DNA from: Euonymus europaeus
Lineage: Eukaryota; Streptophyta; Magnoliopsida; Celastrales; Celastraceae
Direction: 5' to 3'
NCBI GenBank assembly: GCA_963580455.1
Contig: OY756966.1
Span: 12,341,001 to 12,405,000, forward strand
Length of the DNA stretch: 64,000 nt
Under the pieces are notes generated by a model. It worked only from the letters and a program-made list of their open reading frames with translations. It was not told the DNA's origin and ran no database searches. This document shows, in pieces, positions 11,684 through 20,879 of the stretch. How positions within the stretch are numbered: position 1 is the first letter of the stretch; each line of letters starts with the position of its first letter. A program made the translations under genes and the position numbers.

Positions 11684-11999
11684 AATTCCTGCAAAATTAA
11701 ATAATTTTCTTCCATTAGCATAGCAGGATATAATTTTTTCAATTAATTTTTTTTTCTTTCGCCTAGGCGTTGTGGGGTCCCGCTTGGGCGACCACGCCTA
11801 GGCATGAATGGACCGGCGCCTAGGCGCGATCCATCTTCCCCACTCGTGGTTGCCATGGCAGCCACCACCTTCCTTGTTGCTACCATACTTCCTCTAACAT
11901 TCCACACCCACAGAAATTCCAGCAGTGATTTATCAACAAATCAACTGTAAACAAGCTATGGCAAGCCCTAGATCACTAACTTGATACGCTATTTCGTCT
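11684..11999. other. Head-to-head junction between two truncated elements
   Basis: The sequence 11684-11826 is the leader of the minus-strand ORF and holds CGCCTAGGCG palindromes at 11760 and 11817 plus a variant at 11795. From about 12000 a plus-strand element motif is present. The switch lies somewhere between. I see no coding homology, LTR end or target duplication at the switch, so the exact breakpoint cannot be placed by eye. Confidence 0.55.
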
Positions 12000-12040
12000 G
12001 GCTGACGACGCTAAATTTAGCGCTTATGGGAGGCAACCCA
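12000..12040 (+). other. Conserved post-pol motif of Athila/Tat-type elements
   Basis: The string ctgacgacgctaaatttagc followed by gcttatgggaggcaaccca closely resembles a motif that I recall lying just downstream of the integrase stop in many plant Athila- and Tat-type elements. Its role is not known to me. Here it fixes the orientation of the right-hand element and shows that its pol has been lost just upstream. Confidence 0.6.
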
Positions 12041-12775
12041 TATTTCTTTCTCATTATCTTTCTGTGTTCAACCAAGCATTTAGTTCAGTTGCACATTTTC
12101 TTAGCATATTCACTTTTACTTTCACCTTGAGGTGGTCACTGTACACTTTTGTGTGCGTGGGGCTTGATTGCGCCCATATGTCTACGATGTGAGCTTTCTC
12201 CACCAGCTTAATTTGGTTTGGATCTTCAAATGTTTACTTATAGGGCAGCTAGGAGGGAGAGCATCTCAGGATGGTATTTTCGTTAGTATAAGACCTGAAG
12301 GTTTACATTTTGATCCTGTGGACAAAAGCTGTGGTCTCCTGATAGGCCGAAGGAAAACACTCGATGGCGTTAGCACAGAAGTCACTGGAATGAGCCTCTG
12401 TTACCTTACTTGTGCATGTGCATTGGTTGAAAAAAAAAGTATATCTATTTATATTTATATATTTTGGATTGCTTCTGCAATATATATTTTGATCGGGTAA
12501 GATAGTATGATATATTATACTACTAATTGCATGTCTAGAAAAATTCTGTCTAAGGAGTTTGGTATTTAAGTGGACCACTGTGTCCTTCCAATCTTTCCTG
12601 GGAATTTTCCTGGTGTAATTAGTGATATAATTGTTTATATCTTCTTCACCGACGATGAAAAAAAAAACAAACAAACCCTAATTGTCTTCTCTTTTCACGC
12701 TCTGTTTATTCCTGATTTTTAACTTTCCCTTTATTCTTGTCTTTTCTGATCATCTTTCCCTTCCTCCTTCACAGT
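12041..12775 (+). other. Leader upstream of the plus-strand ORF, with a candidate splice acceptor
   Basis: There are no convincing genes. Short frames on both strands (about 12168-12500 plus, 12303-12674 minus) show no recognisable product. The last 40 bases before the ORF are a pyrimidine-rich tract ending ttcctccttcacag, one base before the ATG at 12776. That looks like a plant 3' splice site. Confidence 0.45.
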
Positions 12776-13756
12776 ATGTCGCGCAGCCCCCGTGATGCCG
12801 TTGCGATGGTAGACTTATTCGCCAGAGCTACAATCCTGCCAGAACGTCGAATCGATTCAATAATCCTGAATGATTCTGCCAACCGATGGGCCATGAGCTA
12901 CTTCCGTGACCATTCTCTACTGTTCTTGGTCGATCCTGATCCAAAAGATGAATTCCCGATGTATCCTCACATCGTTCAGTCCTTTTACCATACTCTTCTC
13001 AAGTTACCTCACTCTTCTGGCACTCAACCAGTGTATCAGGTTGACATCCCTGGTCTTCGGCTTCAATTCACGTCAGCGGCTATTTGCTCATGTTTAGGCT
13101 ATCCACCTACCACTGACGTCGCTGTAGGTTTTCAAGCGCCGATCTCTATTTCCCATTAAGAGATGATTGATGATATATGTCAAGGGCGCCACGATCCGAA
13201 TAATGCTACTTCTACACGCCGCTCTTATTTGCCGTCCACGATGTGGATGCTTGATGATGCTATCCGAAGTAACCTTTGCCCCATTGGACACAGTCAACAA
13301 CGCCAGGGTAGCATACTTTTCACCCTGTATTACATGTATCGTGAAGTCTGGTTTGATATAGGCCGGATTTACCTTGAGAGCATTCTTAAGGCGAAGACCC
13401 TTGTGGAGAAACAAACAACCAAGGTCGGGAGATTATATTTTCCGAGACTCATCACGTGGTTGCTTTTCAGTATGGGCATTCTTCCACCTCCCAGTCAAAC
13501 TTCCAATTATCCAGTGACTGTTTTGGAGAACTCTACCTGGCGTCAGAGTACTAGCCACATGCTTTCCAGTGCTCGTAGACAACGAACACCACGACATCCA
13601 CTTTCTTTACCACTGGAAGCGTCTGACTCTTCTGCTGCTGCACTACCTCTGACTGACCACATTCACGACATCTTAGCCCGCCTGCATAGGTTGGAGGTTG
13701 GACAACAGCGGCTGGAACACATGCTAAATGTCCTCATGGACATGGTGCGGCCCTAA
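12776..13756 (+). pseudogene. Retroelement ORF in env position, plus-strand homologue
   Basis: The ORF is 326 sense codons long with one in-frame TAA at 13157-13159. Homology to the minus-strand ORF continues on both sides of it in one frame, so it is a nonsense mutation, probably a C-to-T change. ATG 12776 is preferred over the in-frame ATG at 12737 because the intervening codons are simply the pyrimidine tract. Motifs shared with the partner protein: YPHIVQSFYHT (about residue 62), AAICSCLGYP (about 104), LPSTMWMLDD (about 146), WFDIGRIYLES (about 186) and YFPRLI (about 212). A C-terminal segment (DILARLHRLEVGQQRLEHML) looks like a short coiled coil. There is no signal peptide or membrane segment. 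The position between pol remnant and LTR is where Athila-lineage elements carry an extra, env-like ORF. The function is unknown. Confidence 0.72.
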
Positions 13757-14830
13757 CCATCTTCTCCTTCCACCATTGTTCGAGCATCTTCCACCTCAGG
13801 TTGTATTTTTCTATCTTCTGTTTCTTTTCATTGCATTGCTTTTCCATACTTCATCATTTTGACATTGCGGACAATGTTTGGTTTAGGTTGGGGGTGGTGG
13901 CATATTCATGCACTTTGATGTTTTGGTACTGGTACAATTAGTTTGAGTAAATTTTTCTATCTGCATTATTAGAAAAGCAACTTTTAACACACTTTTGTCC
14001 ACAAATACTAAGCCTTGTGGTAAGATTGGATGATAATGCATATGACTATGAATATTTTCTGGTTAAAGCACAAATGAGTGGAGAGAAATGAGTAAACAAC
14101 TTATGAACTTGCATTGATCTCTTGAAATGGATAATTGCTGTCAATGAACACCATTACATGGTTTGTGGAATGATTGGATGAATGCTGAGGATGATATTGA
14201 TCAATGTTTGAGAACAATGTTGTAATTTTACTAGGCCTTTGTTTGAGATGTTCTATATTATGAATTCGAGATTATGAATTCGAGACAGAAGAAAGAAGAA
14301 AAGAAGAAAGAAGAAACAAGAAAGAAAAAAGAAAAAAAAATTGTTATGTGTATTCGTCATCCTTCAGTAGATGAGTTTTTTTTTACTAAGGCTCTATTAG
14401 TTTGTCAATTGGAAAATAATTTTGATCAATAGAATTCCAAAGCAGGTTTGTGGTAAGACTGGTGGAAGTTCTAGACAGCTAATATACCTATCATTTGATC
14501 AATGTTTGTTTATTTGTTTGTCCTTAAATTGACTTTTCTTCTGAGTGCATATCTATTTTCCAACTCCATGAGAGTAATTCATAGCACAGAAATCCTTCTC
14601 TACCCTGTGAGAATATGGAGTTGAGGCTTTTACTTGAATAATATTTTGAGGTTATATGCATTATGGATTGTGGTATGAAGGTTTTGGTTTAGCACACACA
14701 CACAAGTGTTGGAAGTTGTGACTATACTAATCTCGATAGGAATTGTGATCTCTTACCTTTTGTTCAAGTATTGTTACTTTCAATCATTTCTCATAACATT
14801 TTTACGCTTGAATTACCAGGGACTAGCAAT
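13757..14830 (+). other. 3' untranslated region of the plus-strand element
   Basis: No coding sequence recognised. It contains the ggacaatgtttggtttaggt / tgggggtgg motif (about 13868-13900), a purine-only run of a/g at about 14283-14340 and a CA run at 14696-14703. These parallel the A/G-rich and G-run elements in the minus-strand partner. Confidence 0.55.
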
Positions 14831-14845
14831 AAGCTGGTTGGGGAT
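14831..14845 (+). other. Polypurine tract of the plus-strand element
   Basis: aagctggttggggat sits directly before the TGTGATAAGTGCC that opens the LTR. The preceding gactagcaataagct wording is familiar from Athila-like elements. Confidence 0.6.
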
Positions 14846-15157
14846 TGTGATAAGTGCCAGAATATACGTTTTTAAAGTGATAAAATACTACCAAAGCAAT
14901 GCCAAGAAATTGTGCTTAAAAGCTGAATTTTAAAGATTATTGTACTTAAGATCTTCCTGGATGTTTTGTAGGTTAAGAGGTAGTAAGAGCTGTCGGAATT
15001 AGGGATGGCAAAATTCCCCGCGGGTACCCGACCCGAAATTTCGGGTTGGGGACCCGAAATTTCGAGTTCGGGTGCCACCCGAACCCCACTGCCCGGGGAC
15101 GGGTAGGGTATGGTAATACCTTACCCGGCCCCGAACCCGACCTGAACTTTTTTAATA

Positions 15158-15462
15158 TTTTATTTAAATATATATATATATATAATACATATATTATTTA
15201 AATATATATTGCATATATCTAATAGATTAATACACACATATATATATACATTGACAAACATACACACACACACATATATATATTGGCATACATATATACA
15301 TATGACACACACACACACATATATATATAATACATACATACTGGCATATATATATATATATAATACATACATACTGGGAAATATATATATATATATAATA
15401 CATACATACTAACACACACATGTATATATATATATAATACAAATACATATAATATTGTAATA
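15158..15462. repeat. AT/AC microsatellite core of the MITE
   Basis: Interspersed (ta)n, (ca)n and tacata runs fill the centre of the MITE. Open frames here on both strands encode only Tyr/Ile/Cys/Val repeats and are not genes. Confidence 0.9.
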
Positions 15463-15610
15463 TTTTTGGGGTTCGGGGATGGGTTCGGGTTCGGGTGATA
15501 CCCGTCCCCGTCAGGTTCGGGAATTCCCCGAACTCCAAAAATCGGGTTCGGGTTCGGGTTCGGGGATGGGGGCGGGGATGGAGTTCGGGTTTGGGGATGG
15601 GGAGAGCATA

Positions 15611-15635
15611 CCCCGCCCCGCCCCGCCCCGCCCCG
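15611..15635 (-). repeat. (CCCCG)5 run, G-quadruplex-capable on the minus strand
   Basis: Five perfect ccccg units lie just inside the right MITE terminus. The opposite strand has five GGGG runs separated by single C, which fits the G-quadruplex pattern. The GGGTTC repeats at 15543-15562 add further G-runs on the plus strand. Confidence 0.85.
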
Positions 15636-16088
15636 TTGCCATCCCTAGTCGGAATGAGATTTGATCTTCAGCAAATATTTAGAGGACACTTCAAGCTTTG
15701 CAGGAAGTGCTAGTTCACAAAAATCAGAGTTCATTTGGGCCTCTAAAGGTTGCCTCAAAGTCAAGTTTGGAAGTTATATCCAAAGCAGAATTTCTGTTTG
15801 CAGACCATACCTTTAGAAGCCCATAACTTGAGTGTCTGATGTCCAAATTGAGTGCTTCAAAAGCCCATAATTATATACACATTGTTATCTACAATATTGA
15901 TGAAGGGTTTGAGTTCATAATAGGCTTTGTTTAGTCCCAGAATGCAGTTACAAGATTAGTGTGTAATTGGAAGTTGATGTCATTGATACCATTTCCATCC
16001 AAAGAGTGGACAATCCACCACACGAATTTGATGGAAAATCCACCACAAAAAGATGGCACTAACTCCTCCACTATGTGCTCATTTTCTC

Positions 16089-16096
16089 TATAAATA
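16089..16096 (+). promoter_or_regulatory. TATA box of the plus-strand LTR
   Basis: TATAAATA within ctctataaatagagagg, in the middle of the LTR and followed by a purine-rich leader, is a good candidate for the U3/R promoter. The expected start is about 30 bp downstream. Confidence 0.6.
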
Positions 16097-17021
16097 GAGA
16101 GGAGAAGGAGGAGGGAGAGCTAGGAGATGAAGTGGAAGCAAAAGGAGGAGAAGGAAAAGAAGAAAACAAGGCTTGTGTTTGTAATTATGTTTTTATGTTT
16201 CATGTTTTATTTGGTTATGTATAACTAAACTCTTGTTATTTAGGGCTTGTCTTGAAGCCCTAAGCATGCTTTCAATTTTATAAGTTGTGTGGATTTCAAT
16301 TTCTACAAGCATGATGATTTTGATTTTTCCATATTATGTGAGTTCTAGTATTGTGTTTCTTTGAGTAGCTAACTTTGAAATATGTATTAGAATTAATTGT
16401 TGTAGAACATGGTCAATTGCCTTGTTGAATATGTTCTTTCTTGCAACATATAATTCAGTTGAAAATGAATTATGAAAAATCAATTCTTGAATACCTAAGT
16501 ACAAATGCCATGTATTAGGATTCTTGTGACATTCATATTCTCTTTGCTCTTATTGGATTCTTGATTGTTGATTGATGCAGATGCCATGCTAGATTTTGAT
16601 TAAGAATACACGTAATGAGGTAGACGCCATACACTTTACATGCAATTAAGAGAGAATCATGCAACTTGAGTTTGGCCATGAACTTGTTGTGAATGTTGTC
16701 ATCATATGCTTGTTTAAATTGTTAGTCTATTATTTCTTATAAATTGTTTGAATGTTTTGTGGTGGATTGTGAGTCTTAGCTATTGTTTTCATTAATATCA
16801 ATTCTCATTCTTGTTCTCAATGTCAATTTCTTCGTCTTAATTTTTATCTATTACAATATTTAACCCCCCTTTTTCCCCCTTTTATAATTGTATCAATTAT
16901 ATTCAAGTGTTAGATTATATATCTATTAGCATCACTCCTTGTGGGATCGACTCTTACTTGTTCACTATATATTAATTGTACATTTGAAAGTATATTTTAA
17001 ATTGTTACTAACGACATAACA

Positions 17022-19317
17022 CCAAGATTATTTCCCTTCCAAAACCCCAACTTTCTATGACAAATGGACAAAATTGTTAGAAGCTCCTCCATAGAGAGAG
17101 TTGAGCAACTTTGGACCATCAAAGTTGCTCGGTGTACACTTTTTATTGTTATTCTATGTCAAATTTTATGAGTATAAGCTTCCAAGATTATTTCCTTGAC
17201 AAAACACTAACTTTCTATGACAAATGGACAAAGCCGTTAAAACCTCCTCTATAGAGAAGTTGAGCAACTTCGGACCACCAAAGTTGCTCGGTGTACGCTT
17301 TTTATTGTTATTCTATGTCAAATTTTATGACTATAGGCTTCCAAAATTATTTTCTTGACAAAACAGTAACTTTCTATGACAATTGGACAAAGCCGTTAAA
17401 ACCTCCTCTATCGAGAAGTTGAGCAACTTTGGACCATCAAAGTTGCTCGGTGTACCCTTTTTATTGTTATTCTATGTCCAATTTTATGAGTATAAGCTTC
17501 CAAGATTATTTCCTTGACAAAACACTAATTTTCTATGACAAATTGACAAAGCCGTTAAAACCTCCTCTATAGAGAAGTTGAGCAACTTCGGACCACAAAA
17601 GTTGCTCGGTGTACACTTTTTATTGTTATTCTATGTCAAATTTTATGAGTATAAGCTTCCAAGATTATTCCCTTGACAAAACACTAACTTTCTATGACAA
17701 ATGGACAAAGCCGTTAAAACCTCCTCTATAGAGAAGTTGAGCAACTTCGGACCATCAAAGTTGCTCGGTGTACACTTTTTAACGTTCTTCTATGTCCAAT
17801 TTTACGAGTATATAAGTTTCCTAGATTATTTTCTTGACAAAACAATAACTTTCTATGACAAATGGACAAAGCAGTTAAAACCTCCTCTATCGAGAAGTTG
17901 AGCAACTTCGGACCGTCAAAGTTGCTCGGTGTACACTTTTTATTATTATTCTATTTCAAATTTTATGAGTATAAGCTTCCAAGATTATTTCCTTGACAAA
18001 ACACTAACTTTCTATGACAAATGGACAAAGCCGTTAAAACCTCCTCTATAGAGAAGTTGAGCAACTTCGGACCACAAAATTTGCTCGGTGTACGCTTTTC
18101 ATTGTTATTCTATGTCAAATTTTATGACTATAGGCTTCCAAAATTATTTTCTTGACAAAACAGTAACTTTCTATGACAATTGGACAAAGCCGTTAAAACC
18201 TCCTCTATCGAGAAGTTGAGCAACTTTGGACAATCAAAGTTGCTCGGTGTACCCTTTTTATTGTTATTCTATGTCCAATTTTATGAGTATAAGCTTCCAA
18301 GATTACTTCATTGATAAAACACTAATTTTCTATGACAAATGGACAAAGCCGTTAAAACCTCCTCTATAGAGAAGTTGAGCAACTTCGGACCACCAAAGTT
18401 GCTCGTTGTACACTTTTTATTGTTATTCTATGTCAAATTTTATGAGTATAGGCTTCCAAGATTATTTTCTTGACAAAACAGTAACTTTCTATGACAAATG
18501 GACAAAGCCGTTAAAACCTCCTCTATCGAGAAGTTGAGCAACTTCGGACCGTCAAAGTTGCTCGGTGTACACTTTTTATTGTTATTCTATGTCAAATTTT
18601 ATGAGTATAAGCTTCCAAGATTATTTCCTTGACAAAACACTAACTTTCTATGACAAATGGACAAAGCCGTTAAAACCTCCTCTATAGAGAAGTTGAGCAA
18701 CTTCGGACAATCAAAGTTGCTCGGTGTACACTTTTTAACGTTCTTCTATGTCCAATTTTACGAGTATATAAGCTTCCTAGATTATTTCGATGACAAAACA
18801 CTAACTTTCCAGGACAAATGGACAAAGCCGTTAAAAGCTCCTCCATAGAGAAGTTGAGCAACTTCGAACCATCAAAGTTGCTCGGTGTACACTTTTTAAT
18901 GTTCTTCTATGTCCAATTTTACGAGTATATAAGCTTCCTAGATTATTTCGATGACAAAACACTAACTTTCTATGACAAATGGACAAAGCCGTTTAAACCT
19001 CCTCTATAGAGAAGTTGAGCAACTTTGGACAATCAAAGTTGCTCGGTGTACACTTTTTAATGTTCTTCTATCTCAAATTTTACGAGTATAAGCTTCCTAG
19101 ATTATTCCGATGACAAAACACCAACTTTCTATGGCAAATGGACAAAACCGTTAAAAGCTCCTCCATAGAGAGAGTTGAGCAACTTCGGACCATCAAAGTT
19201 GCTCGGTGTACACTTTTTCATGTTCTTCTATCTCAAATTTTACAAGTATAAGATTCCTAGATTATTTCGATGACAAAACACCAACTTTCTATGACAAAAT
19301 GACAAAACCGTTAAAAG
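17022..19317 (+). repeat. Main satellite array, first block
   Basis: About 14 monomers in plus orientation. Successive ttgagcaac markers at 17101, 17260, 17419 and 17578 give exactly 159 bp. Many copies here share the shortened atagagaagttgagc form and the ccttgacaaaacac variant, which marks this block as a subfamily. Variant markers (ctataggcttcc at 17331 and 18128, gtaccc at about 17452 and 18248) recur 797 bp apart, a five-monomer interval, though only part of the interval matches. The block runs in phase into the second block across the inserted solo LTR. Confidence 0.95.
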
Positions 19318-20879
19318 TGTTAGCATATGGCATACAAGAATTACACAGTGGAATACAAAAGGGTTACCTCTTGGAGCGTGCTTGATCAAACTTTCGATCA
19401 ATCCCCGATAACACGGAGTTCCTAGGCCATCCACCGGAAACACGAATCCAGCTCTTGAATATTGCAACAATGGAGTTTGTGTGTTTTCAGTGTGTTGTGT
19501 TTCCAAAACACAACTCTGCCTTTTAAAATTGAATTTCCCACCCGACACAGGTAAGGCAATTCCAACTTTAACAAATAGAAATATATTATTATAATATATA
19601 ATAATACATTATTCTCCGAAAGAAAATGGATTGCCGACATTCAACAACCATTTCAATATAATATTATAATATATTATAATAAATTATTAATTAAATCATG
19701 ACCCATTCTGAATTAATCACAAATGTGCTAGCAGTGTACATTAATCAATTGGATCCGTTTCGGTTTACAATAAACCTGTATTTAATTAATAATTCGATAA
19801 TTTTCATCTCATGTAAATTATCGAATCCACACAATTCTCCTTTCCAATCTTAGTTTAACAATATTCGCGATTCCTTTATGTGTGACTTTCTAGGTTCATT
19901 ACCGATTAGCAATAAGAATAATATCAAACTCTTTGATATTAATTAAAACAACTTTTAATCATTTCTTATAAATCACGAGTGACACCTAGCAGTATATCGT
20001 GACTACCCAATCAGTGATGAATTCTTTCATATGAACCTTTAATTACGATTACCATGTAATTAAATCATTCCACTGTACAATATCCCAATTGAGTGAGGAT
20101 CATGGATATCCGTCAAATCCACTAACTCAATTATATGTCAGATCCAATATTATATTGACAAACAAATAATTAATGAAAACACTTTTCATTAATCATGTAA
20201 CCTCGGCCAAGGATTTCCTGTGTCAATATATATATCCGGATCACATAGGATATTCTCCTCGTTTATTTCGAGGCGATGGATTCATTATTGACTGCACACA
20301 AGTCTCCATATATAACTAACTGAATCCATCAAATGTTAATATTTATTTAATAAATAAATATTTCCAACATTGACAAAATTCAATCACCCATATACAAGAC
20401 TACTATGTCATCTCAGGTCAAAGGATTATTTACACAATCATAAATAAATAATAAATCATTGACAAGGAAATATACCTCCATGTGATTCATTATTTAGCAA
20501 ATCATGTTCGAAGCATTTATTTAACAATAAATCTTCCATACTGTTTGTTTTAATATCTCATATTAAATTGCATGAGACTCACAACCCTATCATTATAGGA
20601 AACAAACAGTATACTGATCTTCCGAATTATTATTGTCCAATTAATAATTCTACAATCAGGAACTTTATTTAAGATATTTATACTAGAGATCACTCGTCAC
20701 TCATATTCTCAACTCTTGAGAATGAGGTCTCTAATAAATATCTACGGACATATCTAATACAACTATTTAAATAGAAATATCAAATATATAATAAACTGTC
20801 ATTTATATTAAACAATCAATACAGTACAATTATTATATATGTTCCAAATACAACCATATTAAATTGGCTATACAGGACA
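19318..20879 (-). mobile_element. Probable solo LTR, about 1562 bp
   Basis: Non-satellite sequence interrupts one monomer: gttaaaag stops at 19317 and ctcctccatag resumes at 20886. The insert starts TGTTAGCATATGG and ends TACAGGACA, so both ends have TG..CA form. The flanks taaaag (19312-19317) and tataag (20880-20885) match at five of six bases and fit a target duplication with one later change. The minus strand looks like the sense strand: TGTCCTGTATAGCC start, TTTTAAAAGG promoter-like motif near 19526, and a G/C-richer leader towards the end. No internal coding region, PBS or PPT is present, which is why I call it a solo LTR. It could be Ty1/copia or Ty3/gypsy. Confidence 0.62.

Larger units (their letters stand above)
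8237..11900 (-). mobile_element. 5'-truncated Ty3/gypsy-like (Athila-like, possibly non-autonomous) element, minus strand
   Basis: Read on the minus strand the element has an ORF (11683 to 10736), a long 3' untranslated stretch, a polypurine tract at about 9433-9445, and a 3' LTR from 9432 to 8237. The layout (ORF after pol, long A/G-rich tail, then 'gtgtgggg' before the LTR) resembles plant Athila-type or related large non-autonomous derivatives. No gag or pol is present. The 5' limit is not sharp. The palindromic CGCCTAGGCG motif shared between the LTR and 11760-11826 suggests that sequence up to about 11.83 kb belongs here, and by 12000 a plus-strand element is recognisable. Confidence 0.7.
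15000..15647. mobile_element. hAT-type MITE, 648 bp, with 8-bp target duplication
   Basis: Terminal inverted repeats TAGGGATGGCAA (15000-15011) and TTGCCATCCCTA (15636-15647) are perfect over 12 bp. They are flanked by perfect 8-bp direct repeats GTCGGAAT at 14992-14999 and 15648-15655, the target-site length of hAT transposons. No transposase frame is present, so it moved using enzyme supplied elsewhere. Inside, a C-rich left arm (15012-15145) and G-rich right arm (15470-15635) flank an A/T-rich core. Intact ends and target sites suggest a fairly recent insertion, younger than the LTR it entered. Confidence 0.95.
11990..17021 (+). mobile_element. 5'-truncated Ty3/gypsy-like (Athila-like) element, plus strand
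   Basis: This is the second member of the head-to-head pair. In order: a conserved post-pol motif (12000-12040), a leader, an ORF with one stop (12776-13756), an A/G-rich 3' region, a polypurine tract (14831-14845) and a 3' LTR (14846-17021) that contains a MITE. Gag, pol and 5' LTR are missing. The architecture matches the minus-strand element, but nucleotide similarity is low and the two proteins are only distantly alike. They are therefore related families and not recent duplicates. Satellite resumes at 17022 with ccaag, which would be the retained copy of the target duplication. Confidence 0.72.
14846..17021 (+). repeat. 3' LTR of the plus-strand element, split by a MITE
   Basis: The LTR opens TGTGATAAGTGCC and closes CGACATAACA at 17021, after which satellite resumes with ccaagattat. 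An alternative end is 17016 (acgaca), but that leaves five unexplained bases. Removing the MITE and its duplicated target leaves about 1520 bp of LTR. A TATA box is at 16089-16096. The cttgtgggatcgactcttac segment near the end is a common plant gypsy LTR feature. The host-like text 15656-16900 contains no genes. Confidence 0.72.

Noticed and set aside
12168..12674. Overlapping open frames on both strands, considered as captured host gene fragments
   Set aside because: No motif or family was recognised and the frames end in A/T-rich sequence. There is not enough evidence to call a gene.
10548..13756. Calling the two accessory ORFs envelope genes
   Set aside because: Position fits, but there is no signal peptide, transmembrane helix or cleavage motif.
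15209..15713. Short ORFs in the MITE
   Set aside because: They are translations of microsatellite and G/C-rich simple sequence.
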